Origin: Clostridia bacterium
GTDB lineage: Bacteria; Bacillota_A; Clostridia; Christensenellales; Aristaeellaceae
Assembly: GCA_017399225.1 (NCBI GenBank)
Contig: JAFQEB010000124.1
Span: forward strand, 1 to 12,298
Reading direction: 5' to 3'
Length of the DNA: 12,298 nucleotides
Shown: in pieces, positions 5,565 to 12,298 of the stretch
Layout of the letters: each line of letters begins with the position of its first letter
Numbering within the stretch: position 1 is the first letter of the stretch
The notes under the pieces: model-generated
The model's database searches: none
Told to the model about the DNA's origin: nothing
What the model saw: only the letters and a program-made list of their open reading frames with translations
Made by a program: the position numbers and the translations under genes

Positions 5565-6443
5565 TCAGCTCACGCCGCGGAAGCCCTTGCCCACGATCTC
5601 GCCGGTGTTCATGATCAGCACAAATGCCTGCGGGTCGACGCGGCGCACATGCTTACGCAGCAGCACCGCCTCATGACGGGACATGACCGTCATCACCACG
5701 GTCCGATCCTCATGGGTATACACGCCCTCGCCGTGCAGCTCCGTCGCGCCGCGCTTGAGGGTGCCGGTGATGTAGGCTTCGATCTCCGCCGGCTTGGTGG
5801 TGATGATGTGGAAGTACTTGTGGGTGTTGATGTTCTCCAGCACCATGTCCACCAGGAGGCTCTTGATCACAAGGCCGAGGATGGAGAACAGGCCGGTCAC
5901 AGGGCCGAAGGCGACGAAGGCCATCAGCGTGATGATCAGGTCGGAGCACATCAGCGCCTTGCCGATATCCAGGGACGTATACTTGCGCAGCACCATGGCC
6001 ACGATATCCGTTCCGCCGGAGGAGGCGTCCAGGTTAAAGAGGATCGCAGAGCCCACCGCCGGGAGCGACACCGCGAAGATCAGCTCCACCAGAGGCTGGG
6101 CTGCGGCAGGGTCCGCCAGCGCGGTCATCGGCGCCGTCATGGGCACAACGCGCTCCAGCACCCAGGTCGCGCCGCTCATCAGCAGGCTGACATAGGCCGT
6201 TTTCCCCCCGAAGCCCTTGCCGAACACGACAAAGCCCACGATCAGCAGCAGCACATTGATCACCAGCACGAAGCTGCCGGGGGTGATCTCCGGAAAATAG
6301 TGCCCCAGGATCACGGATATACCGCTGACGCCGCCGGTGGAAAAGTGGTTGGGGAATTTGAAGAAGTAAATACCGGCCACCATCAGGAGCGTCGCAAAGG
6401 TCAGCAGGGCATATTCCTTCAGAAGCTTTTGCAGATTCTTCAT
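5565..6443 (-). CDS. YitT family membrane protein (DUF161 with C-terminal DUF2179)
   Basis: This integral membrane protein of 292 residues has five or so hydrophobic segments between about 12 and 200. They contain the family hallmarks NHFSTGGVSGISVIL near the N-terminus and DASSGGTDIVAMVL in the middle. The C-terminal 80 residues form a soluble DUF2179 domain (about 205-290) beginning near HIITTKPAEIEAYI and ending with VLIMNTGEIVGKGF. YitT proteins are widespread in Firmicutes; their function is not established, although roles in transport have been proposed. I prefer the start at 6443 (MKNLQKLLKEYAL), 9 bases after AAAGG; the ATG at 6467 has no ribosome-binding site. It lies 30 bases after the actin-like gene and 41 before the methyltransferase, on the same strand, so it could be co-transcribed, but a functional link with either is not shown. 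Confidence 0.9.
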   Translation of the reverse strand: MKNLQKLLKEYALLTFATLLMVAGIYFFKFPNHFSTGGVSGISVILGHYFPEITPGSFVLVINVLLLIVGFVVFGKGFGGKTAYVSLLMSGATWVLERVVPMTAPMTALADPAAAQPLVELIFAVSLPAVGSAILFNLDASSGGTDIVAMVLRKYTSLDIGKALMCSDLIITLMAFVAFGPVTGLFSILGLVIKSLLVDMVLENINTHKYFHIITTKPAEIEAYITGTLKRGATELHGEGVYTHEDRTVVMTVMSRHEAVLLRKHVRRVDPQAFVLIMNTGEIVGKGFRGVS

Positions 6444-6473
6444 CGTCATCCGCCTTTCAGCGTTCATTGGGGA

Positions 6474-9400
6474 TCAGTATACGAGCGCAGGCTGCACAGG
6501 CGTTTCCCGCAGGGTGCGGACGAAGTCCATGACCGACGCAGGGATATCCTCTCCGTCGCCGTAGCAGCGGGAGGCGATGCGCCGGATGGCCTCTTCCCCA
6601 GCCGGGGTCAGCCCGCCCTGCCAGTCAAAAAGGCCCTCATGCAGCAGCCACATCTGCTGGGGATATGCCGCGCAGAGCTGCTGCATCAGCATACGCATCA
6701 GCCCGGAGAAGGACTCCCGCGTACGGATCGGCGGCGCCGCCGAGAGCTGCTCAAGCTCGCAGGCTGCCGCCAGGCCCAGCGCTACGCTCTGCGCCGGAAG
6801 GGCAGCGGTGCGCAGCGTCACAAAACGTACCGGATGATCGATTCGCAGGGGCTTGCGGGCAAGATGCTGCAGTCCGCTGCGCATCTGGGGCGTGAGGCTC
6901 TCCAGCAGCCATGCGCCGCGTCCCGTTATGCACACGGGCAGATCGTCCGGCAGGCGATGGCTGATCATCGGGTCATCACAGGCCTGGCGCAACATGAGGC
7001 CGACGGTGAACACGAGCGCCGCCGCCGTTTCCAGCAGCACGGACTGCATCCAGGTGGGCCGCTGCTGATTCAGCCGGTTGCTCATATGCTGCGCGACAGG
7101 CTGGCGGAACGCCGCAAGCCACTGATCCAGCATCAGGGCTGCCTTGTCCGTCTGGCGCTGCGACGCCTCCTCCCGGGGCAGCTGCGCACAAAGGGTCAGC
7201 AGACCCTGCAGCAGCGCCTCGTCTCCGCAGTCGGCAAAGTCGTCCAGCAAGCGCTGGGGCTGCTGCTTCAGGGCGGATACCAGCAGGGACTGCAATCCCT
7301 CCAGCAGCACCGCGCCGGCAACAGGCTTCTGCTGCCCCTGCAGCCACAGCTGCAGCTTGGTGCTGCCGCCGCCCAGGTCAAGGGCTGCGTAGCTGCCCCG
7401 GCCGCTGCCCTCGTTGCGCAGGCAGGTATTCAGGGCAGCAGATTCCTCCGCCCAGGCGACCGGCGCGGCCCCCTTGGTCAGGGGCAGGCCCGTCTCATCC
7501 GCCACGCACAGGGACAGCTCGTTCATCAGGCCCAGCATGGCCTCGCGGCCCTCGTCACCCATTTCGTCCGCAATGGCGACGCGCCAGGCAATGCTCTCGG
7601 CTCCCGCCAGCGCCGCCGTCAGGGAAGCGCCCAGCATCACCTGATGCAGCAGCAGCTTTCTTGCCCGGACGGACTCGCTGTCCGAACGCCACTTGAGCGC
7701 CGTGCGGAGGGTCTGCGCATCCTGCCGGGCCAACGCCTCCAGGCTGGCAGGCCGGTACGCATAGCCGTCTGTAAACAGTTCTTCCCCGGGACCGGTCACG
7801 ACCACCGCCGTGGGAACCACGCTGGCCGGCGTCAGGCTGTTCAGGAAGGAGTCCTCCCCTTCCGCCTGGGGCATGACCAGCTGACGGGTCAGCGCCTGAC
7901 CCTCCAGCACCTGCGGTTGGCCGCCAAAGGCAAAGGCCACCGCCGTTTCGCTGCTGCCCAGGTCGATCGCGGCTACGACAGCGCCATTTTTCTCCGCATG
8001 GAATGCCGGCAGCATGTTCGGCAGCGCTCCCAGACACAGTCCCTCCATCATCAGGGACAGGCAGGCGGGATACTCCGTCACGCGCAGGCAGCGCCAACCC
8101 GCTTCCGACGGAGACGCATCCGCGGTTTCTTCCGCCGGGCTGACCGGCACGAACGCCGCTTTCCATGTGCCGCCGCACAGTGCAGCAACCTCAGCCCTGC
8201 CGCGGGAAAAGACATGGTATGCCCGCCAGGCCGCCATGGGCAGACAGGGCCATACCGCAACGCCAGGGGAATCCTCCTCCCCCAGCACAAGGATCTCGTC
8301 AACACCATAGCTGCGCACCATGCGCACCTCGCCCCTGGCCCGCAGCAGGAAGGACGCGGTGATCCCGCCATCCTCCCGGGGCTGGAAGCGCACCGTATCC
8401 GGCGCCAGCCCCTCTCCCTCGGCCGCAGCTGCCACGCACCCGGCCATTTCCCGGGACAGAGGGGGCAGCAGCACGCCGTCCGCACAGGCGCAGCAGGCCT
8501 GAAGCACATTGTCTCCCAGAACATGCCCCGTCAGTTTGGTCAGCCGGTCGGCGAAGGGCGATGCAGCAGCCTGCATCCAGCCTTCGCCCAGTGCCTCCTC
8601 CAGCAGTGCGCGCACCGCGCCGGAGGCGGCATCCCAGGGCCAGGTCAGGGTGATGGTCGTCTGCACCTGACGACCGTTTTCGGTCATCACCCTGCAGGAG
8701 GCTTCGATCCGCTCCCGCGCCTGGGGGATGAGGCTCCCGGCGTCCGCCAGCCACTGCCTGAGTGACGCCGCCGTATCATGGTTCCACCGGACAGAGCTGC
8801 CCGACATCAGGCTCAGCTCCTGGGCGATCTGCGCAAGAACGGCCCCGTCCTCCGCCAGCGGCACGCCCGTCAGGCCCAGCTTGCTGCTGGTCTGCGCAAA
8901 GGGGACGCCGTTCCAACGGCAGGTGCGGATATCGCCCAATTCCGCATGGAGATCTGCATCCTGTCCGGCCAGGCACTGCATCAGGGGATTGCATCCCGTT
9001 TTGCAGTACGCCGCTTTCTCCTCCGCGAAGGCTTCGAAATCCTTCAGGCCGTGCAGCGCCTCCACACGGATGGCCAGGCGCTCCAGCGCGTCCTCGTCCT
9101 TCCGGCATACGGCCTCGGTTTCCGCTTCGTCCGCCTGCCGGAGGGCCTCCGTCAGCGCAGCAGCCTGCGGCGTATCAAGGGCCAAGAGCGCCATGCGGCT
9201 CAGCAGGATGGCCCGGTCGCGTTCGTTCAGATAGGGAACGGGGTCGCTGACCGCCCCGGTTTCCCGGTCGATCCACCCGGCCCGCTCCGGGACGACCTCC
9301 GTCAGGTCAGAACGGGTCGCAGGCAGCCGAAGCCCGCAGGCGGCGTCTGCAATGCCCAGCAGCCGCCGTTTTCCGTTCTTTTCAAGCAACAACAGCCGCA

Positions 9401-9707
9401 CCGGCTCCCCGCGCTCCGCAGCAGGGCGGGACGCAAGTACCATGGCAGCAAAGGGAGAGGTGCCCTGATCGATGGTCAGCAGCGTCAGTTCAGCGCCGCA
9501 ATCCTGCCACATATCCATCAGCAGCGCCAGGCACAGCAGGCCCCGCCAGAGGGTATCATCCTGTCCGGCAGCCGCGCCTTCAGGGGCCCGCAGCCGCGCC
9601 GCCAGGCCGGCAAGTGCCTGCTCGTCCGCGCCGCAGCGGACAAAGCCCGTCGCGTCCGTCAGCGTATCACGGCCGTCCCGGTCAGGCAGGAATACCAGAT
9701 CCCTCAT
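6474..9707 (-). CDS. Large actin/Hsp70-fold ATPase-like protein, 1077 residues
   Basis: The C-terminal half carries the actin-ATPase signatures in order: phosphate-1 loop AAIDLGSSETAVAFA (579-593), a connecting segment with EESAAL (754-759) like the EPTAAA region of Hsp70, phosphate-2 loop YAALDLGGGSTKLQLW (773-788), and an adenosine-like motif CITGRGAWLLESL (926-938). This supports an ATP-binding Hsp70/FtsA/ParM-like fold at about 575-985. The first 570 residues contain no motif I recognise; they are Ala/Leu-rich with alternating polar stretches and no signal peptide or obvious membrane segment. The last 90 residues (after 985) are also unassigned. The start at 9707 follows AGGAGG by 7 bases; the frame is open up to 9851 but that part overlaps the upstream gene. 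It begins 2 bases after the tubulin-like gene's TAA, which implies coupled translation and a shared role. It is not DnaK: too long, and its beta-domain is absent. The function is unknown. Confidence 0.8.
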   Translation of the reverse strand: MRDLVFLPDRDGRDTLTDATGFVRCGADEQALAGLAARLRAPEGAAAGQDDTLWRGLLCLALLMDMWQDCGAELTLLTIDQGTSPFAAMVLASRPAAERGEPVRLLLLEKNGKRRLLGIADAACGLRLPATRSDLTEVVPERAGWIDRETGAVSDPVPYLNERDRAILLSRMALLALDTPQAAALTEALRQADEAETEAVCRKDEDALERLAIRVEALHGLKDFEAFAEEKAAYCKTGCNPLMQCLAGQDADLHAELGDIRTCRWNGVPFAQTSSKLGLTGVPLAEDGAVLAQIAQELSLMSGSSVRWNHDTAASLRQWLADAGSLIPQARERIEASCRVMTENGRQVQTTITLTWPWDAASGAVRALLEEALGEGWMQAAASPFADRLTKLTGHVLGDNVLQACCACADGVLLPPLSREMAGCVAAAAEGEGLAPDTVRFQPREDGGITASFLLRARGEVRMVRSYGVDEILVLGEEDSPGVAVWPCLPMAAWRAYHVFSRGRAEVAALCGGTWKAAFVPVSPAEETADASPSEAGWRCLRVTEYPACLSLMMEGLCLGALPNMLPAFHAEKNGAVVAAIDLGSSETAVAFAFGGQPQVLEGQALTRQLVMPQAEGEDSFLNSLTPASVVPTAVVVTGPGEELFTDGYAYRPASLEALARQDAQTLRTALKWRSDSESVRARKLLLHQVMLGASLTAALAGAESIAWRVAIADEMGDEGREAMLGLMNELSLCVADETGLPLTKGAAPVAWAEESAALNTCLRNEGSGRGSYAALDLGGGSTKLQLWLQGQQKPVAGAVLLEGLQSLLVSALKQQPQRLLDDFADCGDEALLQGLLTLCAQLPREEASQRQTDKAALMLDQWLAAFRQPVAQHMSNRLNQQRPTWMQSVLLETAAALVFTVGLMLRQACDDPMISHRLPDDLPVCITGRGAWLLESLTPQMRSGLQHLARKPLRIDHPVRFVTLRTAALPAQSVALGLAAACELEQLSAAPPIRTRESFSGLMRMLMQQLCAAYPQQMWLLHEGLFDWQGGLTPAGEEAIRRIASRCYGDGEDIPASVMDFVRTLRETPVQPALVY

Positions 9708-9709
9708 GC

Positions 9710-11635
9710 TTACACCTCCTCTGCTGCATGGATCATCAGCGCATACATCAGGCTGTGAACGGGTGATTCGTGCGCTGCTCTCTCCCGCCGGATCGCCCTG
9801 AGCGTTTTCTTCCACGCCACGCCCTGCGCGTCCGGCAGGATGGACGGCCACATGCCCTCCACCTCAGCGCGGGTCAGGCGGCGCTCCTGGGAAAGGAGGC
9901 GCTCCGTCAGCGCGGCGCTGAACAGCCCGCTCTCCGCACGGTCAGTCTGTACCTGGGGCTTTTCATAGCGCATGGCCTGCCCCGTGGCTCGCGCCACATC
10001 CTCGCGGATCCTTGCCGCCCGGGCGTCCAGCATTCGCTGATGCCGCTCCATGCGCGTCAGCCTCGTGCGGGCGTCGGTGATCCGATACTGATCCTCCGGC
10101 GCGGCGATACGCTCCGCATGGTCGATGCGGCGGTTCGCCTCTTCATACCGGGCGTGCAGTTCGGCACTCTCCGCCTCTGCGGCCTCCAAAGCCTCCTGGA
10201 GCAGCTGCATCGCTGCCGCGCCGCCCATCCGCCGGTTGAGCCGCTCCTGCGCCTCCTCCTGGCGGGATATTTCCTTCTTCACTGCATCAATGCGGCGCAG
10301 GGTCTGCTCCGCGTCGGTCATCTCCGACGAACGCTGGCGGTAAACCAGGCTCTGCTCATAGCTCTCCGCCTGCTGCGCCTCCGCGTCCATCACCGCCAGC
10401 TGACTCACCAGCTCCGTCAGCGCATCATAATGGTGCCGGGCCTCCTGATGGGCCTGCTGCATTTCGCCCGCGCAGCGCATCTCCGGCGGCAGCGTGCGGC
10501 AGAGGCCGCCCAGCCACAGCAGCACCACGCTCATCAGGCGGGTCAGCTCCGCGTTCTCGGCCAGGAGCAGCTCGCGCTGCTCTCCCGCATGGCGGAAATA
10601 CCGGGCATACCATCCCGGCAGATGATCCCGCAGGAAGCTGGGATGCTTCAGGCGCTTTTCCACCTGCGGGCCCAGGACGCCCGTCCACGCGGCGGCAGCC
10701 TTGATCAGCCCGCCGTAGGCCACGCGGTAACGTGCCCCCGCCTTGCCAAACATCGACCATGCCATCGGGCCGGATTCCGCCTTGACGCTGAACACGCCCC
10801 GGAGCCACTGGGGCCGGTGCAGCAGCACATCCATGCAGTAAACCGCCAGCCAGTCCGTGAGGTGTGCGTAGTCCGCCGGAGCGCTGACGCAGCTGCTCCT
10901 GGGCAGGCCAAGGATGCACACCGTTTCGCAAAGGCCCTCCCGGGCATAGGCGCTGATGGTCTCCTGGGCGCAGGCAGGATCCTCCTGATCGCTGCTGGCT
11001 GCCAGCAGCACCGCGCCGATCTGCACCCTGTCGCCCAGGGTCTCCCGGATATGCCGGATCAGCAGCGGCAGCCCCGCCGCGCCCGTGCCGCCGCAGACGG
11101 AGCCCGCCGCAACGCAGCGAACCTCCTCGCCCGCTTCCAGCGCCGCCTGCATATCAGCGATCATCTCCGCCAGCGCGTCGCAGCGCTCCTCCGCCGATCG
11201 CCGCAGCAGCCCGGCAAAAACCGTGCTGCCCAGCATCCGGCGGCCATGGAAGCCCTCGCGGAGATCCAGGGACGCCGCTTCCTCGTCAAACAGTGCCTGG
11301 CACAGAAGAGCGTCCGCCTCCAAGGCGTCCGTCCACTGTTGAAGCGTCGCGGCATTCTCCGTCAGCCGCTCCGGCCAGGCAGCAAAGGTCATCGCCGTAC
11401 GGAAGGGACGCACCGCGGCGTTTTGCTGCTCCCTCGCTGCCATGGCGGACTGCACATGGGCATAATCGGCATACTTCGCCCGCAGCAGCTCGGCGCTGCG
11501 AAGCCCGCGGTGATCCGTATCCGCCAGCAGCACCCGGAGCTGTTCCGCCTGAAACACGCCTGCGCAGGCCGCGCACAGGAGGCTCTCGCCCACCCGGGCG
11601 CCGCTGCCGCCGACGAGCAGCACATATCGCTTCAT
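9710..11635 (-). CDS. Tubulin/FtsZ-fold-like protein with long C-terminal coiled coil, 641 residues
   Basis: The N-terminus has the features of tubulin-type GTPases: a nucleotide-loop VLLVGGSGARVGESL (5-19), an acidic turn LLADTDHRG (36-44), and a glycine-rich T4-type loop AAGSVCGGTGAAGLP (176-190), comparable to GGGTGTG in FtsZ, followed by a helix and strand IGAVLLAAS. This best fits the 'tubulin-like' family (Tubulin_2 style), found in bacterial gene clusters, rather than FtsZ. The T7-type catalytic motif is not clear. Residues about 350-550 are charged and heptad-like, ending with RRIDHAERI and RLTRMERHQRMLDAR, and probably form a coiled coil. No signal peptide or membrane segment is seen. 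The start at 11635 has GGAGG 10 bases upstream; the ATG at 11668 lacks a site. GTP binding is a family-based inference, and polymerisation is untested. Confidence 0.75.
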   Translation of the reverse strand: MKRYVLLVGGSGARVGESLLCAACAGVFQAEQLRVLLADTDHRGLRSAELLRAKYADYAHVQSAMAAREQQNAAVRPFRTAMTFAAWPERLTENAATLQQWTDALEADALLCQALFDEEAASLDLREGFHGRRMLGSTVFAGLLRRSAEERCDALAEMIADMQAALEAGEEVRCVAAGSVCGGTGAAGLPLLIRHIRETLGDRVQIGAVLLAASSDQEDPACAQETISAYAREGLCETVCILGLPRSSCVSAPADYAHLTDWLAVYCMDVLLHRPQWLRGVFSVKAESGPMAWSMFGKAGARYRVAYGGLIKAAAAWTGVLGPQVEKRLKHPSFLRDHLPGWYARYFRHAGEQRELLLAENAELTRLMSVVLLWLGGLCRTLPPEMRCAGEMQQAHQEARHHYDALTELVSQLAVMDAEAQQAESYEQSLVYRQRSSEMTDAEQTLRRIDAVKKEISRQEEAQERLNRRMGGAAAMQLLQEALEAAEAESAELHARYEEANRRIDHAERIAAPEDQYRITDARTRLTRMERHQRMLDARAARIREDVARATGQAMRYEKPQVQTDRAESGLFSAALTERLLSQERRLTRAEVEGMWPSILPDAQGVAWKKTLRAIRRERAAHESPVHSLMYALMIHAAEEV

Positions 11636-11676
11636 CGTTCCCTTCCCTCCATACCGGTCATCGGGCAATACTGCAA

Positions 11677-11714
11677 GCAGCGCGGAAGCCCCTTGTCATC
11701 GGCCTCCGCGCTGC
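11677..11714 (-). terminator. Hairpin between galE and the tubulin-like gene
   Basis: On the minus strand GCAGCGCGGAGGCC (11714-11701) pairs with GGCTTCCGCGCTGC (11690-11677), with one G-T pair and a 10-base loop. It starts 11 bases after the galE stop. The tail is TTGCAG, not a real T-run. It may stop most galE transcripts or shield RNA ends while letting some read through; no separate promoter for the tubulin-like gene is visible in the 41 bases after it. Confidence 0.5.
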
Positions 11715-11725
11715 ATAATGACCCA

Positions 11726-12298
11726 TCAGTCGTGATACCCCCTGGGGTTGTTCTTCTGCCAGTTCCATGCGTCGCGGCACATATCCTCCAGCGTCCGGGT
11801 CGCCTCCCAGCCCAGCACCTCGCGGGCCTTGCGGGGATCGGCAAAGCAGGCGTCCACATCGCCGGGGCGGCGCGGGCCGATCACATAGGGCAGCTCCATC
11901 TCATTGACCTTGCTGAAGGCCTTGACGATATCCAGCACGGAATAGCCCACGCCGGTGCCAAGGTTGAAGATCTCGCAGCCCGCGTGCTCCATGGCGTACT
12001 CACAGGCCTTGACGTGGCCGCAGGCCAGGTCGACCACATGGATATAGTCGCGCACGCCGGTGCCGTCATGGGTAGCGTAATCATTGCCCATGACCGTCAG
12101 CTGCTTGAGCTGGCCGGCTGCGACCTTGGTGATGTAGGGCATCAGGTTGTTGGGGATGCCGTTGGGATCCTCGCCAATGCGGCCGGACTCGTGAGCACCG
12201 ATGGGGTTGAAGTAGCGCAGCAGCACCACGCTCCACTCGGGATCAGAGTTGACCACGCCCTCCAGGATCTTTTCGATCATGTACTTGGTCCAGCCATA
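11726..12298 (-). CDS. galE: UDP-glucose 4-epimerase, C-terminal 190 residues (5' end outside window)
   Basis: This gene is cut by the right window edge. The protein interconverts UDP-glucose and UDP-galactose in the cytoplasm using bound NAD, feeding the Leloir pathway and cell-surface polysaccharides. The first visible residues, YGWTK, give the YxxxK catalytic Tyr and Lys of the short-chain dehydrogenase/reductase family. Downstream come [14 protein letters not shown], the loop [15 protein letters not shown] that contacts the sugar nucleotide, [25 protein letters not shown] and [12 protein letters not shown], all typical of GalE. The C-terminus, ending in NNPRGYHD, is of normal length. The NAD-binding Rossmann half lies beyond the window. 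The gene ends 90 bases before the tubulin-like gene, with a hairpin in between; a functional link with that gene is not evident. Confidence 0.95.
   Translation of the reverse strand, partial: YGWTKYMIEKILEGVVNSDPEWSVVLLRYFNPIGAHESGRIGEDPNGIPNNLMPYITKVAAGQLKQLTVMGNDYATHDGTGVRDYIHVVDLACGHVKACEYAMEHAGCEIFNLGTGVGYSVLDIVKAFSKVNEMELPYVIGPRRPGDVDACFADPRKAREVLGWEATRTLEDMCRDAWNWQKNNPRGYHD

Noticed and set aside
5538..8765. Very long open frame (1075 codons) on the plus strand
   Set aside because: It lies opposite YitT and the actin-like gene, is rich in His, Arg, Gln and Gly as expected from GC-rich antisense, lacks a ribosome-binding site and shows no domain.
9708..9851. 48-codon N-terminal extension of the actin-like gene
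   Set aside because: It lies within the end of the tubulin-like gene and the start at 9707 has a strong, well-spaced ribosome-binding site.
11636..11676. Possible promoter TTGCAG / TATGGA before the tubulin-like gene
   Set aside because: Only three of six matches in each box despite 17-base spacing, and the -10 would overlap the ribosome-binding site.
1..12298. CRISPR array, tRNA or rRNA gene
   Set aside because: No regularly spaced repeats with unique spacers, and no cloverleaf or ribosomal sequence was seen on either strand.

Overview
The window looks like a chromosomal segment of a Gram-positive, probably gut-dwelling Clostridia-type Bacillota. The evidence is strong Shine-Dalgarno sites (AAAGGAGG, AAAGGGGG, GAGGAGG), canonical -35/-10 promoters, a Tn916-type integrase remnant, and YitT and GalE proteins of the type seen in these bacteria. 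Genus cannot be fixed from the sequence. Base composition changes along the window: about 1-4560 is moderate in GC with AT-rich patches, while 4768-12298 is clearly GC-rich.

Region 1 (1-2700, minus strand) is a four-gene operon read from a promoter near 2641-2670. In order it encodes a small His/Cys-rich membrane protein, a MacB/LolD-type ABC ATPase, an FtsX/MacB-type permease with a His-rich loop, and a lipoprotein cut by the window edge. The metal-ligand content suggests zinc (or another transition metal) transport or sensing. A nested hairpin between the first two genes overlaps the first stop codon and the ATPase ribosome-binding site, which suggests translational coupling.

Region 2 (2700-4560) is a decayed mobile-element scar on the plus strand. 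It holds a C-terminal scrap of an XRE-type regulator with a terminator, an intact small winged-helix protein with its own promoter, a long perfect-arm hairpin, and the C-terminal half of a Tn916-type tyrosine integrase. These are followed by CTTAAACCA repeats, the last 30 codons of lysS, a cluster of small hairpins, an 11-bp tandem repeat and a terminator.

Region 3 (4735-12298, minus strand) is a GC-rich series: the C-terminal part of galE, a hairpin, then a tubulin-like protein and an actin/Hsp70-fold ATPase separated by 2 bases, then YitT and a TrmH/SpoU rRNA methyltransferase, closing with a terminator. The tubulin-like/actin-like pair (6474-11635) is the strongest candidate for a poorly described system. 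Both are nucleotide-binding cytoskeletal folds, both carry large extra regions that I do not recognise, and the coding is tight enough to imply co-translation. What the pair does cannot be read from this window.
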